In this document: positions 53,244-61,251 of the stretch, piece after piece
How positions within the stretch are numbered: position 1 is the stretch's first letter
Layout of the letters: each line of letters opens with the position of its first letter
Assembly: GCA_910587375.1 (NCBI GenBank)
Contig: CAJULR010000026.1
Location: forward strand, 1 to 64,000
DNA length: 64,000 nucleotides
From: Candidatus Gastranaerophilales bacterium
Lineage (GTDB): Bacteria; Cyanobacteriota; Vampirovibrionia; Gastranaerophilales; Gastranaerophilaceae
Direction: 5' to 3'
Notes under the pieces: model-generated
Told to the model about the DNA's origin: nothing
The model's database searches: none
What the model saw: the letters and a program-made list of their open reading frames with translations, nothing else
Made by a program: the position numbers and the translations under genes

Positions 53244-53993
53244 ATGGCAACAGTTTCTCCAATAGCTCCAAACACTGTTAAAAATTGCCCGCATGGGCTT
53301 CCTTTTGGCGCCTGCCCAACTTGCAGCGGCATGGGCGGCGGGGGCGGCAGTGTGAAAAAAGCGCAGCCTCCAAAAAACGAGATGTCTTATGGGGAATGTT
53401 ATGCAATTTGGATGAGAATGAAAGCGGCGGACAGGCAAAAGCTTGAGGCTGAACAAAATCTTCAAAGGCAGGCGGAATTTCTTCAAAAATCTAAAGAAAT
53501 GTTAAACCAAATGTCAGAGAAGCTTTTATCTGCTTTAAATAAAATCCAAAACATTCTCCCCGCCCCCATGGACAAGCTTTTTGGTGCTGTTGCAAACAAT
53601 ATTCTAAAGCCTCTTTTAAATATAATTCAAAATTTCCCGAATTTTGTAAACAATATTTCAAAATTTGTTCAAAATATTCAAAGGGAAGTCTACATTGTTG
53701 CAGAAAAGCTTGCAAGCGTTTTTGGGGAAATTAAGAATTTCATTCAAAAACAGGTTTCTGAAACCTTTAAAAAATTCACTAAAAAAGTTTATAAAATTCT
53801 AAATATTTTTGGCCTTCGCGAAGAAGAAGATTTTGAAGAAGATGAAAAAGTGAGTGCTGAAATCGCTGCATTCAAGGCAAAAGATGTTGTTTCCATTAAA
53901 GAATTTTTAATAAGTTTGATAAGAGTAGAAAAGTCAATAAAAACAGAAAGAAAACCGAAAAATGACCCTGATTCAAAGCCAAATACACAGTAA
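53244..53993 (+). CDS. CPHG/CPTC-motif amphipathic protein
   Basis: A 249-residue protein with an N-terminal NCPHGLPFGACPTCSGMGGGG motif (residues about 14-34), which resembles a small zinc or metal site, followed by a Gly-rich linker, a charged helix (60-110) and a repeated pattern of amphipathic helices (110-200) that could lie on membranes. I use the ATG at 53244; an upstream ORF extension has no support. Function unknown. I infer that this protein type is common in the lineage. Confidence 0.6.
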   Translation: MATVSPIAPNTVKNCPHGLPFGACPTCSGMGGGGGSVKKAQPPKNEMSYGECYAIWMRMKAADRQKLEAEQNLQRQAEFLQKSKEMLNQMSEKLLSALNKIQNILPAPMDKLFGAVANNILKPLLNIIQNFPNFVNNISKFVQNIQREVYIVAEKLASVFGEIKNFIQKQVSETFKKFTKKVYKILNIFGLREEEDFEEDEKVSAEIAAFKAKDVVSIKEFLISLIRVEKSIKTERKPKNDPDSKPNTQ

Positions 53994-55698
53994 TTATAAT
54001 AACAATGCATATTTTAACCTAAAATCGCAAGAGCTTGCCCGCCAGCACAGAAATAAAACTGCCTCCCAGAAAAACCAGGTGAATAAAACACTCGAGGGGG
54101 TTGTTGTAAATAATTTTATAAAAGATGAAACCCAAGGGGCGCAAAGTCAGCCCCAAAGCTCAATTCAACCTTCTGCCCAAAGCTCTGTTCAAGGCAGCGC
54201 GCTTAATATGGATGATATTTGTAACACCTTAATTATTCCAACAGAAGGTGTTTTGCCGCAAAAATCAGAAAGCATACCAAAAGGCGCAAAAGAAGGTCAA
54301 AAGTCTTCTCTTTTATTGTCCGCCCTTCCTCTTGCCGCAACGGCGCTTGCCCTTGTCGGGGGCGGCTTAGGGCTTACGAAAGTTTTTCAAAAATCCGCCG
54401 CTTCTTTAAATGATAAAAATATTCTGAAGGCAGAAAGGCTGCCTGTTTTAGCTATGAATATGAACATAAAGCAAGAGCCTGAATTTGCGGCATATATGGC
54501 CCTTAGAAACCCAAATAAAAAAACGATTTTTGCAATGATTGGTGTTTTTGTGATGAGCGGCCTCACTCTTATTGGAAAAGGCTTTGTGGATGGGGTTAAG
54601 GATGTCTGGGTGAAGAAAAAAGAGGCACAAGCCAATAAAGACCTGCAAGAAAGCCTGATTGAAATTGAAACAAAATCTTTCAGGGGAAAGCTTGATGTGG
54701 TGCGCGATGAGCTTTCAAGCAAGGCAAAATATTTTAACGATGTCCTTAGTTCAAGGCAAAAGCATACGTCAAGAGCCCCAATGGGCAGCGCAACTATGCA
54801 TGCCGGTGTGCCTCATAACCCCCAAATGACTCCTTTCTTAAGGTTTTTCGGGTTTAAGGGCGGCCCCGGTTCTTTTGGGGCTGGTTTTGCTAACAGTAAT
54901 GAAAAAGAAGAAAAATCCGATATTAAAAATTCCCCTTTTGCGCTTGCTGCCTTAACTTTAGGTACTTTGGCACTCGGTATTTTTATGGGAAGAAAAATGT
55001 TTAAAAATTTTGTTGCGGCGGATAATGAGATAAGAAAATTTGTTCAAAGCGGCACAAATGAAATTGAAGCACAAATAAGCACCCTTACAGAAAAGCTGAA
55101 AGGCGCTCAAAACAAGGAAGATGGCGGCGCTGAGCTAAAAAGGCTAAAGGAACTTTTGCAAATTAAGCGTGCAGATTCATTCGAAGTTCAAAACACCCTA
55201 AAAACCGTGCCATTTTTGAATGAAGATGATATTAACCAAAGCACTTTAGAGATTATGACGGGGATAAAATCAATTTATGGGGACGCGCCCGAAACTTTGG
55301 GCGGTAAAATTGGCCAAATTCAGTACTATTGCTATTTGGATGAAAACAGGGGACATCTTTACAATTGGATTATGAACCCTGAAAATCCTTTTGCGGCCTA
55401 TCTTTTCCTTGCTTTTACAACAATAAGCGCTGCGGGGTATTCAATTAAAAAGGCAATAGAAGGCGTAAAAGAGGCCGCTGTTATTAAGGAAAACACAAAC
55501 ACAGAGCGTGAATTGCAGGAAAAGCTTATTGATGTTGAAATAAGAAATTTTAAATCCAAAAAACAAAGCGCAATTGAGCCCCTGATGGCGGAATTTAATG
55601 CAAAAGCCGCGTCAAATGCTTCAAATGAGGAATTAAAAATAATGGCCGATAATATTTTGCTTGAAATTAAAAACGGGCCGCCTTTTGTGTATGCGTAA
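53962..55698 (+). CDS. Hypothetical membrane protein with an internal duplication
   Basis: A 578-residue protein: Gln/Ser-rich N-terminus (to about 80), hydrophobic segments near residues 118-135, 190-210, 325-345 and 477-495, and helical cytoplasmic parts. The stretch from FVDGVKDVWVKKKEAQ (208-223) through LQESLIEIETKSFRGKL (228-244) is repeated near 498-545 as AIEGVKEAAVIKENTN and LQEKLIDVEIRNFKSKK, so the protein contains a duplicated membrane-plus-helix unit. It overlaps the previous gene by 32 bases. Function unknown. Confidence 0.6.
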   Translation: MTLIQSQIHSNYNNNAYFNLKSQELARQHRNKTASQKNQVNKTLEGVVVNNFIKDETQGAQSQPQSSIQPSAQSSVQGSALNMDDICNTLIIPTEGVLPQKSESIPKGAKEGQKSSLLLSALPLAATALALVGGGLGLTKVFQKSAASLNDKNILKAERLPVLAMNMNIKQEPEFAAYMALRNPNKKTIFAMIGVFVMSGLTLIGKGFVDGVKDVWVKKKEAQANKDLQESLIEIETKSFRGKLDVVRDELSSKAKYFNDVLSSRQKHTSRAPMGSATMHAGVPHNPQMTPFLRFFGFKGGPGSFGAGFANSNEKEEKSDIKNSPFALAALTLGTLALGIFMGRKMFKNFVAADNEIRKFVQSGTNEIEAQISTLTEKLKGAQNKEDGGAELKRLKELLQIKRADSFEVQNTLKTVPFLNEDDINQSTLEIMTGIKSIYGDAPETLGGKIGQIQYYCYLDENRGHLYNWIMNPENPFAAYLFLAFTTISAAGYSIKKAIEGVKEAAVIKENTNTERELQEKLIDVEIRNFKSKKQSAIEPLMAEFNAKAASNASNEELKIMADNILLEIKNGPPFVYA

Positions 55699-55770
55699 AG
55701 GTATATGTATGTGAAAACCTCTCTAAATAGGCGTTTGTGGCCTGTTGTCAATAAAAAAGAAAGTTAAACA

Positions 55771-56262
55771 ATGCCAGTTAATTTTAACCCGCAAATAGCA
55801 GTAAATATAAGGACTTTGGGCTCCGGCGTCAAAAGGGCGGATGAGAGCAGGAATTACTGTGTTTATAATTTAAACCGCGTGGAAACCCTTGCAAGAAAAG
55901 GAAAAGAGGTGCTTCCATATTTGGCTGAATATCTTGAAACCTCAACCGATGAAAACGGCATTTTGGAGGCACTTTCTGTTGTGGATAAAATGGCAGATTA
56001 CCGTGTGGACGGGCTTTATGCTATATATCCTGCACTTTCAAAGTTTAACGATACAAATTCGCCCGATATTCAGGTAATGCTATCGGGGATTTACCGTAAA
56101 ATCCTTGTGCCAGACGCGTTTGGGCCTTTGTGTAAAATGCTGCACAAACAAATAAATCACCCAAATTCAAAATATTTTGACCCCACAGAAGAAACGGGTG
56201 GCGCAATTCTTGAATACCTGCGGGCTTATGGGGCGCAAAACCTTTACCCAAGAGCATTTTAG
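55771..56262 (+). CDS. Hypothetical helical (HEAT-like) protein
   Basis: The 163-residue protein has paired helices resembling HEAT repeats: VETLARKGKEVLPYLAEYLET, then ILEALSVVDKMADYRVDGLYAIYPAL and later helices. Its N-terminus (MPVNFNPQIAVNIRTLGSGV) looks like a lineage-type leader. It lies 72 bases after the duplicated membrane protein gene. Function unknown. Confidence 0.6.
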   Translation: MPVNFNPQIAVNIRTLGSGVKRADESRNYCVYNLNRVETLARKGKEVLPYLAEYLETSTDENGILEALSVVDKMADYRVDGLYAIYPALSKFNDTNSPDIQVMLSGIYRKILVPDAFGPLCKMLHKQINHPNSKYFDPTEETGGAILEYLRAYGAQNLYPRAF

Positions 56263-56415
56263 CGTCCCCATCGCTGCTTTTAAAAATATTTTGCAATTTC
56301 TGTACGGCATTCAAACCCCCTCCTTGTTTTGCTGCTGTTTTTTATAAAAACTGCTTGTTTTATCTCTTTTTTTAAACTATTATTTTGTTGTACTGAATTA
56401 ATTATTGGATTTTTT

Positions 56416-56769
56416 ATGAAAAAAGATATCTTAAAAATGCGCGAAGCGTTTACTATGATTGAAATTATGATGGCCCTTGTGGTTGTATCTATTATGCTTG
56501 CTGTCTTAGCGCCTGTTATAATCTCGACAAAGCCAAGCGAGGCCGCTAATATACAGGTTACAAATTCTGATAACACCCCTGTGGGCGTGATTGTGGCCTG
56601 GTTTGGAACGAATTATCCAAAAGGCTGGGTGCCTGTAAGCGGCCAGTATATTGACCCAACGCAGTATCCAGAGCTTAAAAATGCTCTCCAGAGGGACGCT
56701 TTGCCGGATTTAAATGCTGGTGCTGATCCTGAAAATTCAACAGTGTGGATAATTAAAGCTGAAAAATAG
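56416..56769 (+). CDS. Pseudopilin fused to a tail-collar-like domain
   Basis: The 117-residue protein starts with a type IV prepilin leader: MKKDILKMREA, the cleavage site before FTMIEIMMAL, then a hydrophobic helix ending near residue 35. Instead of a pilin head it has a short domain beginning GVIVAWFGTNYPKGWVPVSGQ and ending ALPDL...VWIIKA, which matches the phage tail-collar (PF07484-like) pattern (GWL-x-x-DG, YP-x-L, LPDL, YIIK). I infer a minor pilin or pseudopilin tip with a collar-type head. The start at 56416 is chosen because the ORF upstream is hydrophobic and out of pattern. Confidence 0.7.
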   Translation: MKKDILKMREAFTMIEIMMALVVVSIMLAVLAPVIISTKPSEAANIQVTNSDNTPVGVIVAWFGTNYPKGWVPVSGQYIDPTQYPELKNALQRDALPDLNAGADPENSTVWIIKAEK

Positions 56770-56892
56770 CCCGTAGTCTGCATTTACAGGCTAATGCAAT
56801 GTTGAAATCCGCCATAGCGCTAAAATGTTGAAGCGTTTTAATAATAATGCTAAAACATAGGCCCCGTGATTTTATAAACGCAAAAAGCAAGG

Positions 56893-57819
56893 CTATTTCT
56901 TGTTTTCAATCTCTTTTAGTGCTTCTTTTCCTGCAATGTTTTCAAGGATAACCCGGCTTAAATTATACTCTGCCTGAGCCTTTTTTACGGTGTTTTGGGC
57001 ATTTCTATAGTATGTGTCTGCAACAATAAGCTCTTCCCTTGTGGCCTTCCTTTGGCCCGATTGCATTGCGTTATAGACCTTTCGCCTGTTTTCAAGATTT
57101 TGCATGGAAAGCTGCAGGAGCTCTTTTTGGCTGACATAGTTTACGTAATTATTCAGAAGATTTTTTTGAAGTTCATCGATTTTTCGAACCAAAAGCACCA
57201 TATCCGCGTCATTTACTTTTGTAAATTTGTAATTTACTTCCTTGTCATCCCCTGAAAACGCGTTCATAAGGCCGCCCCCGATAAGCGCACCGCTTGCCAT
57301 ATAAGGGTTTGCAGAAAGTGCTGTCCCTGCAATGGTTGAAAAGCTTGCAATGGGCTTAAGCAGCCTTTTTACGGCGCTTTCGTTCGGCTTGTTTTCATCC
57401 GGGTTTGATAGCTTATAGATTGCATATTTTATGGTTTCGCTTCGCTGAACGGCGCTATTGTAGAGTATGCTTAAATCTGCAAGAATTTCGGGCGATTCAA
57501 TGTCCATCTCTTCAATTATATCTTTTGAAATTTGTTTTAGGCTTAAATCCGCATAGGTTAAGCCTTTAACGTCACTTTGCCTGCTTATTGTTTCAATCTT
57601 TTTTTCTTCTTTTTTAACTGCCGCTGCCTGAATTTCTTTTTTGCTCTCAATTTCAGTGCCAACGCCCATTCTTCTTGAAAAAGCGGCCGGTGCAAAGTTT
57701 TCGTAATTCACAGAAGCTAAGGTGCACCCAAAAGAAAACACTAAAGGTGCCAAAAACGCTGCCGCCATAAGGCATAACGCAAAAAACATATTAAATTTTA
57801 AGGACGCATTTTTTTTCAT
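56893..57819 (-). CDS. Exported TolC-like helical protein (paralogue 1)
   Basis: A 308-residue protein with an N-terminal signal/lipoprotein-like hydrophobic segment (FFALCLMAAAFLAPLVFSFGC) and long helices typical of TolC-type coiled coils: a LYNSAVQRSETIKYAIY motif near residue 128 and a C-terminal YRNAQNTVKKAQAEYNLSRVILENIAGKEALKEIE. It shares an order of segments with the next gene. It overlaps that gene's stop by four bases, so both form one unit. The channel-forming strands of real TolC are missing. Function unknown. Confidence 0.6.
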   Translation of the reverse strand: MKKNASLKFNMFFALCLMAAAFLAPLVFSFGCTLASVNYENFAPAAFSRRMGVGTEIESKKEIQAAAVKKEEKKIETISRQSDVKGLTYADLSLKQISKDIIEEMDIESPEILADLSILYNSAVQRSETIKYAIYKLSNPDENKPNESAVKRLLKPIASFSTIAGTALSANPYMASGALIGGGLMNAFSGDDKEVNYKFTKVNDADMVLLVRKIDELQKNLLNNYVNYVSQKELLQLSMQNLENRRKVYNAMQSGQRKATREELIVADTYYRNAQNTVKKAQAEYNLSRVILENIAGKEALKEIENKK

Positions 57820-58676
57820 GGTGTTTTTGTCTTAATTTCTTTCTTTGAAAAATCAATGTCGTTCGGGTCAACGTTCAGTGTGCTTAAATCGTACATTGCA
57901 ACGTTCAAATTGTCCACGGTGTCTTTCCCTGCAAGCCTTTGCAGCATTAAATAATACCTTTTTGCCTCCTGTTTCAGGCGAAATTCCTCAATTTGCTTTT
58001 CTTCCCATCTTGCGCTTGATACGGCAATTTCAAGGGAATCTCCGCTTTTTAGGGCTGTATTGTAGTTTTTATTCAGTAAAATAAGCTCTGCGCGCGTGTC
58101 TTTCAGGCCCTGGAGCACATGCTTATAACAATAATACGTGGTCACAATTTCAGATTGCAAATCTTCTATAAGCCCCGCCAACTCTATCACTTCGGTATCA
58201 GTCAGTGGCGTTTCCTGTATAACCTTTGCATTTTTCTTGTTTAAAAGGTTGTTTGCAAGCCTGGCAGAGGCAAAAGAGGCCGATTGCACACCATAATTCA
58301 TGCCCATAAAAGACGGCAACATCGAAGCCCCGCTTATAATGGCGCTCATGCTGCGCGCAAGAAGCGAAGAGTGAATTCTGCGCTCTTCTTCAGGGATTGC
58401 AAGCTTTTGCAGGGTAAATTTAATCAACGGGTTGTTGTTAACCGTCCCTGTCCAAATGTCCTCCAAATCTTCCATGTCGGCTTCCTGCTGTTTTCCCACG
58501 ATAATTTGCGCGCTCTCTGAATCATTTACAAAAAGACTCCCTTTCAGGGTTTTTATCTGATTATCGAGCTCAATTTCGTGTTTTTTTGTGTTTTGCAGAA
58601 GAATTTCATCCGCAAAAGCCGTGTCAGGCAAGAATACCCCCATCAAAAGTATTATTACCGCAAGTCTTTTTAACAT
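57816..58676 (-). CDS. Exported TolC-like helical protein (paralogue 2)
   Basis: A 286-residue protein with a signal peptide (RLAVIILLMGVFLPDTAFA) and then helices in the same order as the adjacent paralogue: a NPLIKFTLQKLAIPEE segment, a central hydrophobic part, and a C-terminal YYLMLQRLAGKDTVDNLNVA. I use the ATG at 58676 because the longer ORF adds a non-signal N-terminus. It is cotranscribed with the 56893-57819 gene. Function unknown. Confidence 0.6.
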   Translation of the reverse strand: MLKRLAVIILLMGVFLPDTAFADEILLQNTKKHEIELDNQIKTLKGSLFVNDSESAQIIVGKQQEADMEDLEDIWTGTVNNNPLIKFTLQKLAIPEEERRIHSSLLARSMSAIISGASMLPSFMGMNYGVQSASFASARLANNLLNKKNAKVIQETPLTDTEVIELAGLIEDLQSEIVTTYYCYKHVLQGLKDTRAELILLNKNYNTALKSGDSLEIAVSSARWEEKQIEEFRLKQEAKRYYLMLQRLAGKDTVDNLNVAMYDLSTLNVDPNDIDFSKKEIKTKTP

Positions 58677-58816
58677 AATAATGTTATAGCACAAAAAATT
58701 TGCCGCGCCCAATTGACGAAGCAAATCTTTTACGAATATTTAAATTAATCTTTAAAGCCGCTGGAATTATTGCTTTTAACGTATTAAATCCGGCAATTCA
58801 ACCGTGTGCGGGCAAA

Positions 58817-59356
58817 TTAATATTCAAAATCGCCTGATGAGCCGCCTTCTTCATCATCTTGAAGGGAAGAAAGGTCATAATTATAAGTAGAATCAAAGTC
58901 TTCGGGCAGTTTTTCCGTATCAGGCCAGATTGTTCCTTCGTCAAAGCGGCAGGCAGAAAGATTTTCGCTTGTTGCAAAGTCTGAATCGGTTAATTCTGCT
59001 TCGTTTAGAACGCACCCTGCCATATCGGCCTCGTTAAAATTGCAGAAATTAAGTGTTGCATAGCTAAAGTTTGTGCCGTTTAAAATGCAGTTTGAAAAAT
59101 CGCATTCTTCAATTTTACATCTTGAAAAATCGGCGCTTGTAAGGTCACAGTTTGAAAAATTAACGTTTTGAATTGAGGACTCCGCAAAGTTTGCGCCCGA
59201 AAAATCTATGTCGGATAAATCAACGTCGGATAAATAGTTTGCAAGAAATTCGCTTTCGCTTAGGTCGATTTCGCCGCCGTTTTCAGCCTTTTTTGCCGCA
59301 AATTCATCCTTTTTGTTTAAAAGTAGCTCAATCCATTCTTCTTTAGAGGTCCTCAT
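58817..59356 (-). CDS. Pentapeptide-repeat protein
   Basis: The 179-residue protein has about 16 pentapeptide repeats of the A(D/N)LxX type, e.g. LSDIDFSGANFAES, then NVNFSNCDLTSADFSRC and CNFNEADMAGC, which form a right-handed quadrilateral beta helix. Such proteins often mimic DNA or act as scaffolds; cyanobacteria and relatives have many. No gyrase-protection motif is identified. A short acidic tail follows. Confidence 0.85.
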   Translation of the reverse strand: MRTSKEEWIELLLNKKDEFAAKKAENGGEIDLSESEFLANYLSDVDLSDIDFSGANFAESSIQNVNFSNCDLTSADFSRCKIEECDFSNCILNGTNFSYATLNFCNFNEADMAGCVLNEAELTDSDFATSENLSACRFDEGTIWPDTEKLPEDFDSTYNYDLSSLQDDEEGGSSGDFEY

Positions 59357-59448
59357 TTATCTTTCCTTATCAAATTCTAAACACAATTTTTAAAATGGGT
59401 ACATCTCATTTTGCCATATTTTTCACCGCTTGTGAAGTGTAGTTTTAA

Positions 59449-60081
59449 TTATTCTTTAACAATTTCTGTTTCAATGGCTAAAAGTACCGCCTGCACTCTG
59501 TTTTCAACGTTAAGTTTTTTATAGATATTGTTCAAATGTGTTTTTATGGTCACCTCTTTTACAAAAAGTTTTTCTGCGATGTCGGCATTTGAGGCGCCCT
59601 TGCTCACCATTTTTAAAATTTCAAGTTCCCGTTGGGTCAGTTTTGAAATTTGCTCCATCGCCTCTTTTGAAATGGCGCCGGAGTTTCTGAGTTTATTCCA
59701 GTTTGAACGCCTGATGAGCGCTTCAATCCTTGCCAGAAGGTTTGGAAGTACATATGGCTTTACAACATAATCATCTGCCCCAGTTTTAAGGCCTGAAATC
59801 TGCTTATAGTCTTCGTCTACGGCGGTTAGCATAATAACAGGAATTGTATTATAATATTTGTTGTCCCGAATTCTTTTTAATGTTTCCCAGCCGTCTAAAT
59901 TTGGCATCATAATATCTAAAAGCACTAAATCTGTTGTGTGATAGTGCTTATCAAGATATTCAAGCCCCAAAAGCCCGTCTTCTGCGGCTTCTGCATGGTA
60001 TCCATACATAGGAAGCGCGTCCTTCAAGAGTTTTGGGTTATCATCAATTATTAAAATGTTTCCAAGTGATGGTGCTGCCAT
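59449..60081 (-). CDS. NarL/LuxR-type response regulator
   Basis: The 210-residue protein has an N-terminal receiver domain with the phospho-acceptor D56 in LLDIMMPNLDG and a LuxR-type helix-turn-helix near the C-terminus (LTQRELEILKMVSKGASNADIAEKL, then VEN). Its sensor kinase is not adjacent. The next gene, at 60150, is a second regulator of the same architecture. Confidence 0.88.
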   Translation of the reverse strand: MAAPSLGNILIIDDNPKLLKDALPMYGYHAEAAEDGLLGLEYLDKHYHTTDLVLLDIMMPNLDGWETLKRIRDNKYYNTIPVIMLTAVDEDYKQISGLKTGADDYVVKPYVLPNLLARIEALIRRSNWNKLRNSGAISKEAMEQISKLTQRELEILKMVSKGASNADIAEKLFVKEVTIKTHLNNIYKKLNVENRVQAVLLAIETEIVKE

Positions 60082-60149
60082 TTTATTTTCCTTGTATTTC
60101 AGTGTTTGTCTTTGTTTTGGTGCATTTTTTAAAACAAAGAATGCTTAAA

Positions 60150-60797
60150 TCAGCCTGTAATATTTTCCTTAAGCGCCTTTACGGCCGCTTGTGTTCTATC
60201 GTCCACGGAAAGTTTTTGTAAAATGCTGCAAACATGAACTTTTGTCGTGTTTACAGATATATTAAGATTTTTTGCAATTTCAAGGTTTGAATTTCCCTCT
60301 GCAAGAAGGTTTAAAACCATCATTTCCTTGCTTGTTAAGTTATAGACGGCTTCTTTCCTTGTTTCTTCCGGCGAATCTTTTGTCATGTTTAAAACATACT
60401 GCGCAATGCTTGAATCAAACCAAATTGCGCCCGCTATGACATCTTTAATAAGCGCTATAAGCCTATCCGGCTTAATATCTTTTGAACAATAGGCGTTAAT
60501 TCCTGATTGCATACACTTTTGCACCTCTTTTTCTTCGTTGTGCGAAGTGATGACAATGATTTTCACCTCTTTATTGGTTTTTCTTATTTCCCTTGTGGCG
60601 GAAATCCCGTCTGTGCCAGGCAGGCCAAGGTCCATTAAAATAACATCCACCTTGTTCTCAGCTAAAATTTTATACCCCTCATAGGCTTCTTGTGCTTCAA
60701 AAATTTCCCCGATAAATTCCTCGTCTTTTAAGGAAGCAACAAGCGCAAAGCGGGTGAGGGCGTGGTCTTCAACAATTAAAATATTTTTCTTTTCCAT
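60150..60797 (-). CDS. NarL/LuxR-type response regulator
   Basis: The 215-residue protein has a receiver domain with D56 in ILMDLGLPGTDG and a C-terminal LuxR-type helix-turn-helix (TSKEMMVLNLLAEGNSNLEIAKNL, then TTKVHVCSIL). It is a paralogue of the previous gene, 68 bases upstream. No histidine kinase is in the window. DNA target unknown. Confidence 0.88.
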   Translation of the reverse strand: MEKKNILIVEDHALTRFALVASLKDEEFIGEIFEAQEAYEGYKILAENKVDVILMDLGLPGTDGISATREIRKTNKEVKIIVITSHNEEKEVQKCMQSGINAYCSKDIKPDRLIALIKDVIAGAIWFDSSIAQYVLNMTKDSPEETRKEAVYNLTSKEMMVLNLLAEGNSNLEIAKNLNISVNTTKVHVCSILQKLSVDDRTQAAVKALKENITG

Positions 60798-60906
60798 TCT
60801 TTTGATTATAGCGCAATTTTTACTTATTTATTTATTCTTTACATTCTATTTACAATTTTTCTCCTTTTTTGTTTAATATAATTAAAGATTTAAGGGTAAT
60901 TATTTT

Positions 60907-61188
60907 ATGATTGAAATTAAGGATGTAGAACACGTTGCAAAGCTTGCCAGGCTTGAAATTACGGAAGAAGAAAAGCCAAAGTTTGCAAAGCAATTGGGCG
61001 ACATTTTAAAATATGTTGAAATGATGAACGAGGTTGACACCACAGGGGTTGAACCTATGAGTCATTCGATTGATTTTTCAAACGTTATGCGGGAAGACAT
61101 TGAACACTATGAAGTGACGCGCGAAGAGCTGATGTCGAACGCACCGGATGTTGAAGGCGAATTTTTCAAAGTCCCCAAAATCAATTAA
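60907..61188 (+). CDS. gatC: Aspartyl/glutamyl-tRNA amidotransferase subunit C
   Basis: GatC is the small subunit of the GatCAB amidotransferase that converts Glu-tRNA(Gln) or Asp-tRNA(Asn) to the amidated form. The 93-residue chain has EVAKLARLEI and QLGDILKYVEMMNEVDT near residue 30, and a C-terminal VEGEFFKVPKIN. gatA and gatB are not adjacent. Its last codons form the 5' arm of a terminator. Confidence 0.92.
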   Translation: MIEIKDVEHVAKLARLEITEEEKPKFAKQLGDILKYVEMMNEVDTTGVEPMSHSIDFSNVMREDIEHYEVTREELMSNAPDVEGEFFKVPKIN

Positions 61189-61205
61189 TTTGGGGACTTT
61201 ATTTT
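61168..61205 (+). terminator. Terminator whose 5' arm is the gatC 3' end
   Basis: AAAGTCCCCAAA (61168-61179), which encodes the final FKVPK residues of gatC, pairs with TTTGGGGACTTT (61189-61200) and is followed by ATTTTT. It separates gatC from pyrG. Confidence 0.8.
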
Positions 61206-61251
61206 TGGGCTTGATATTATATTAAATTTGGGAAGATTTGGGAAAAAGGAT

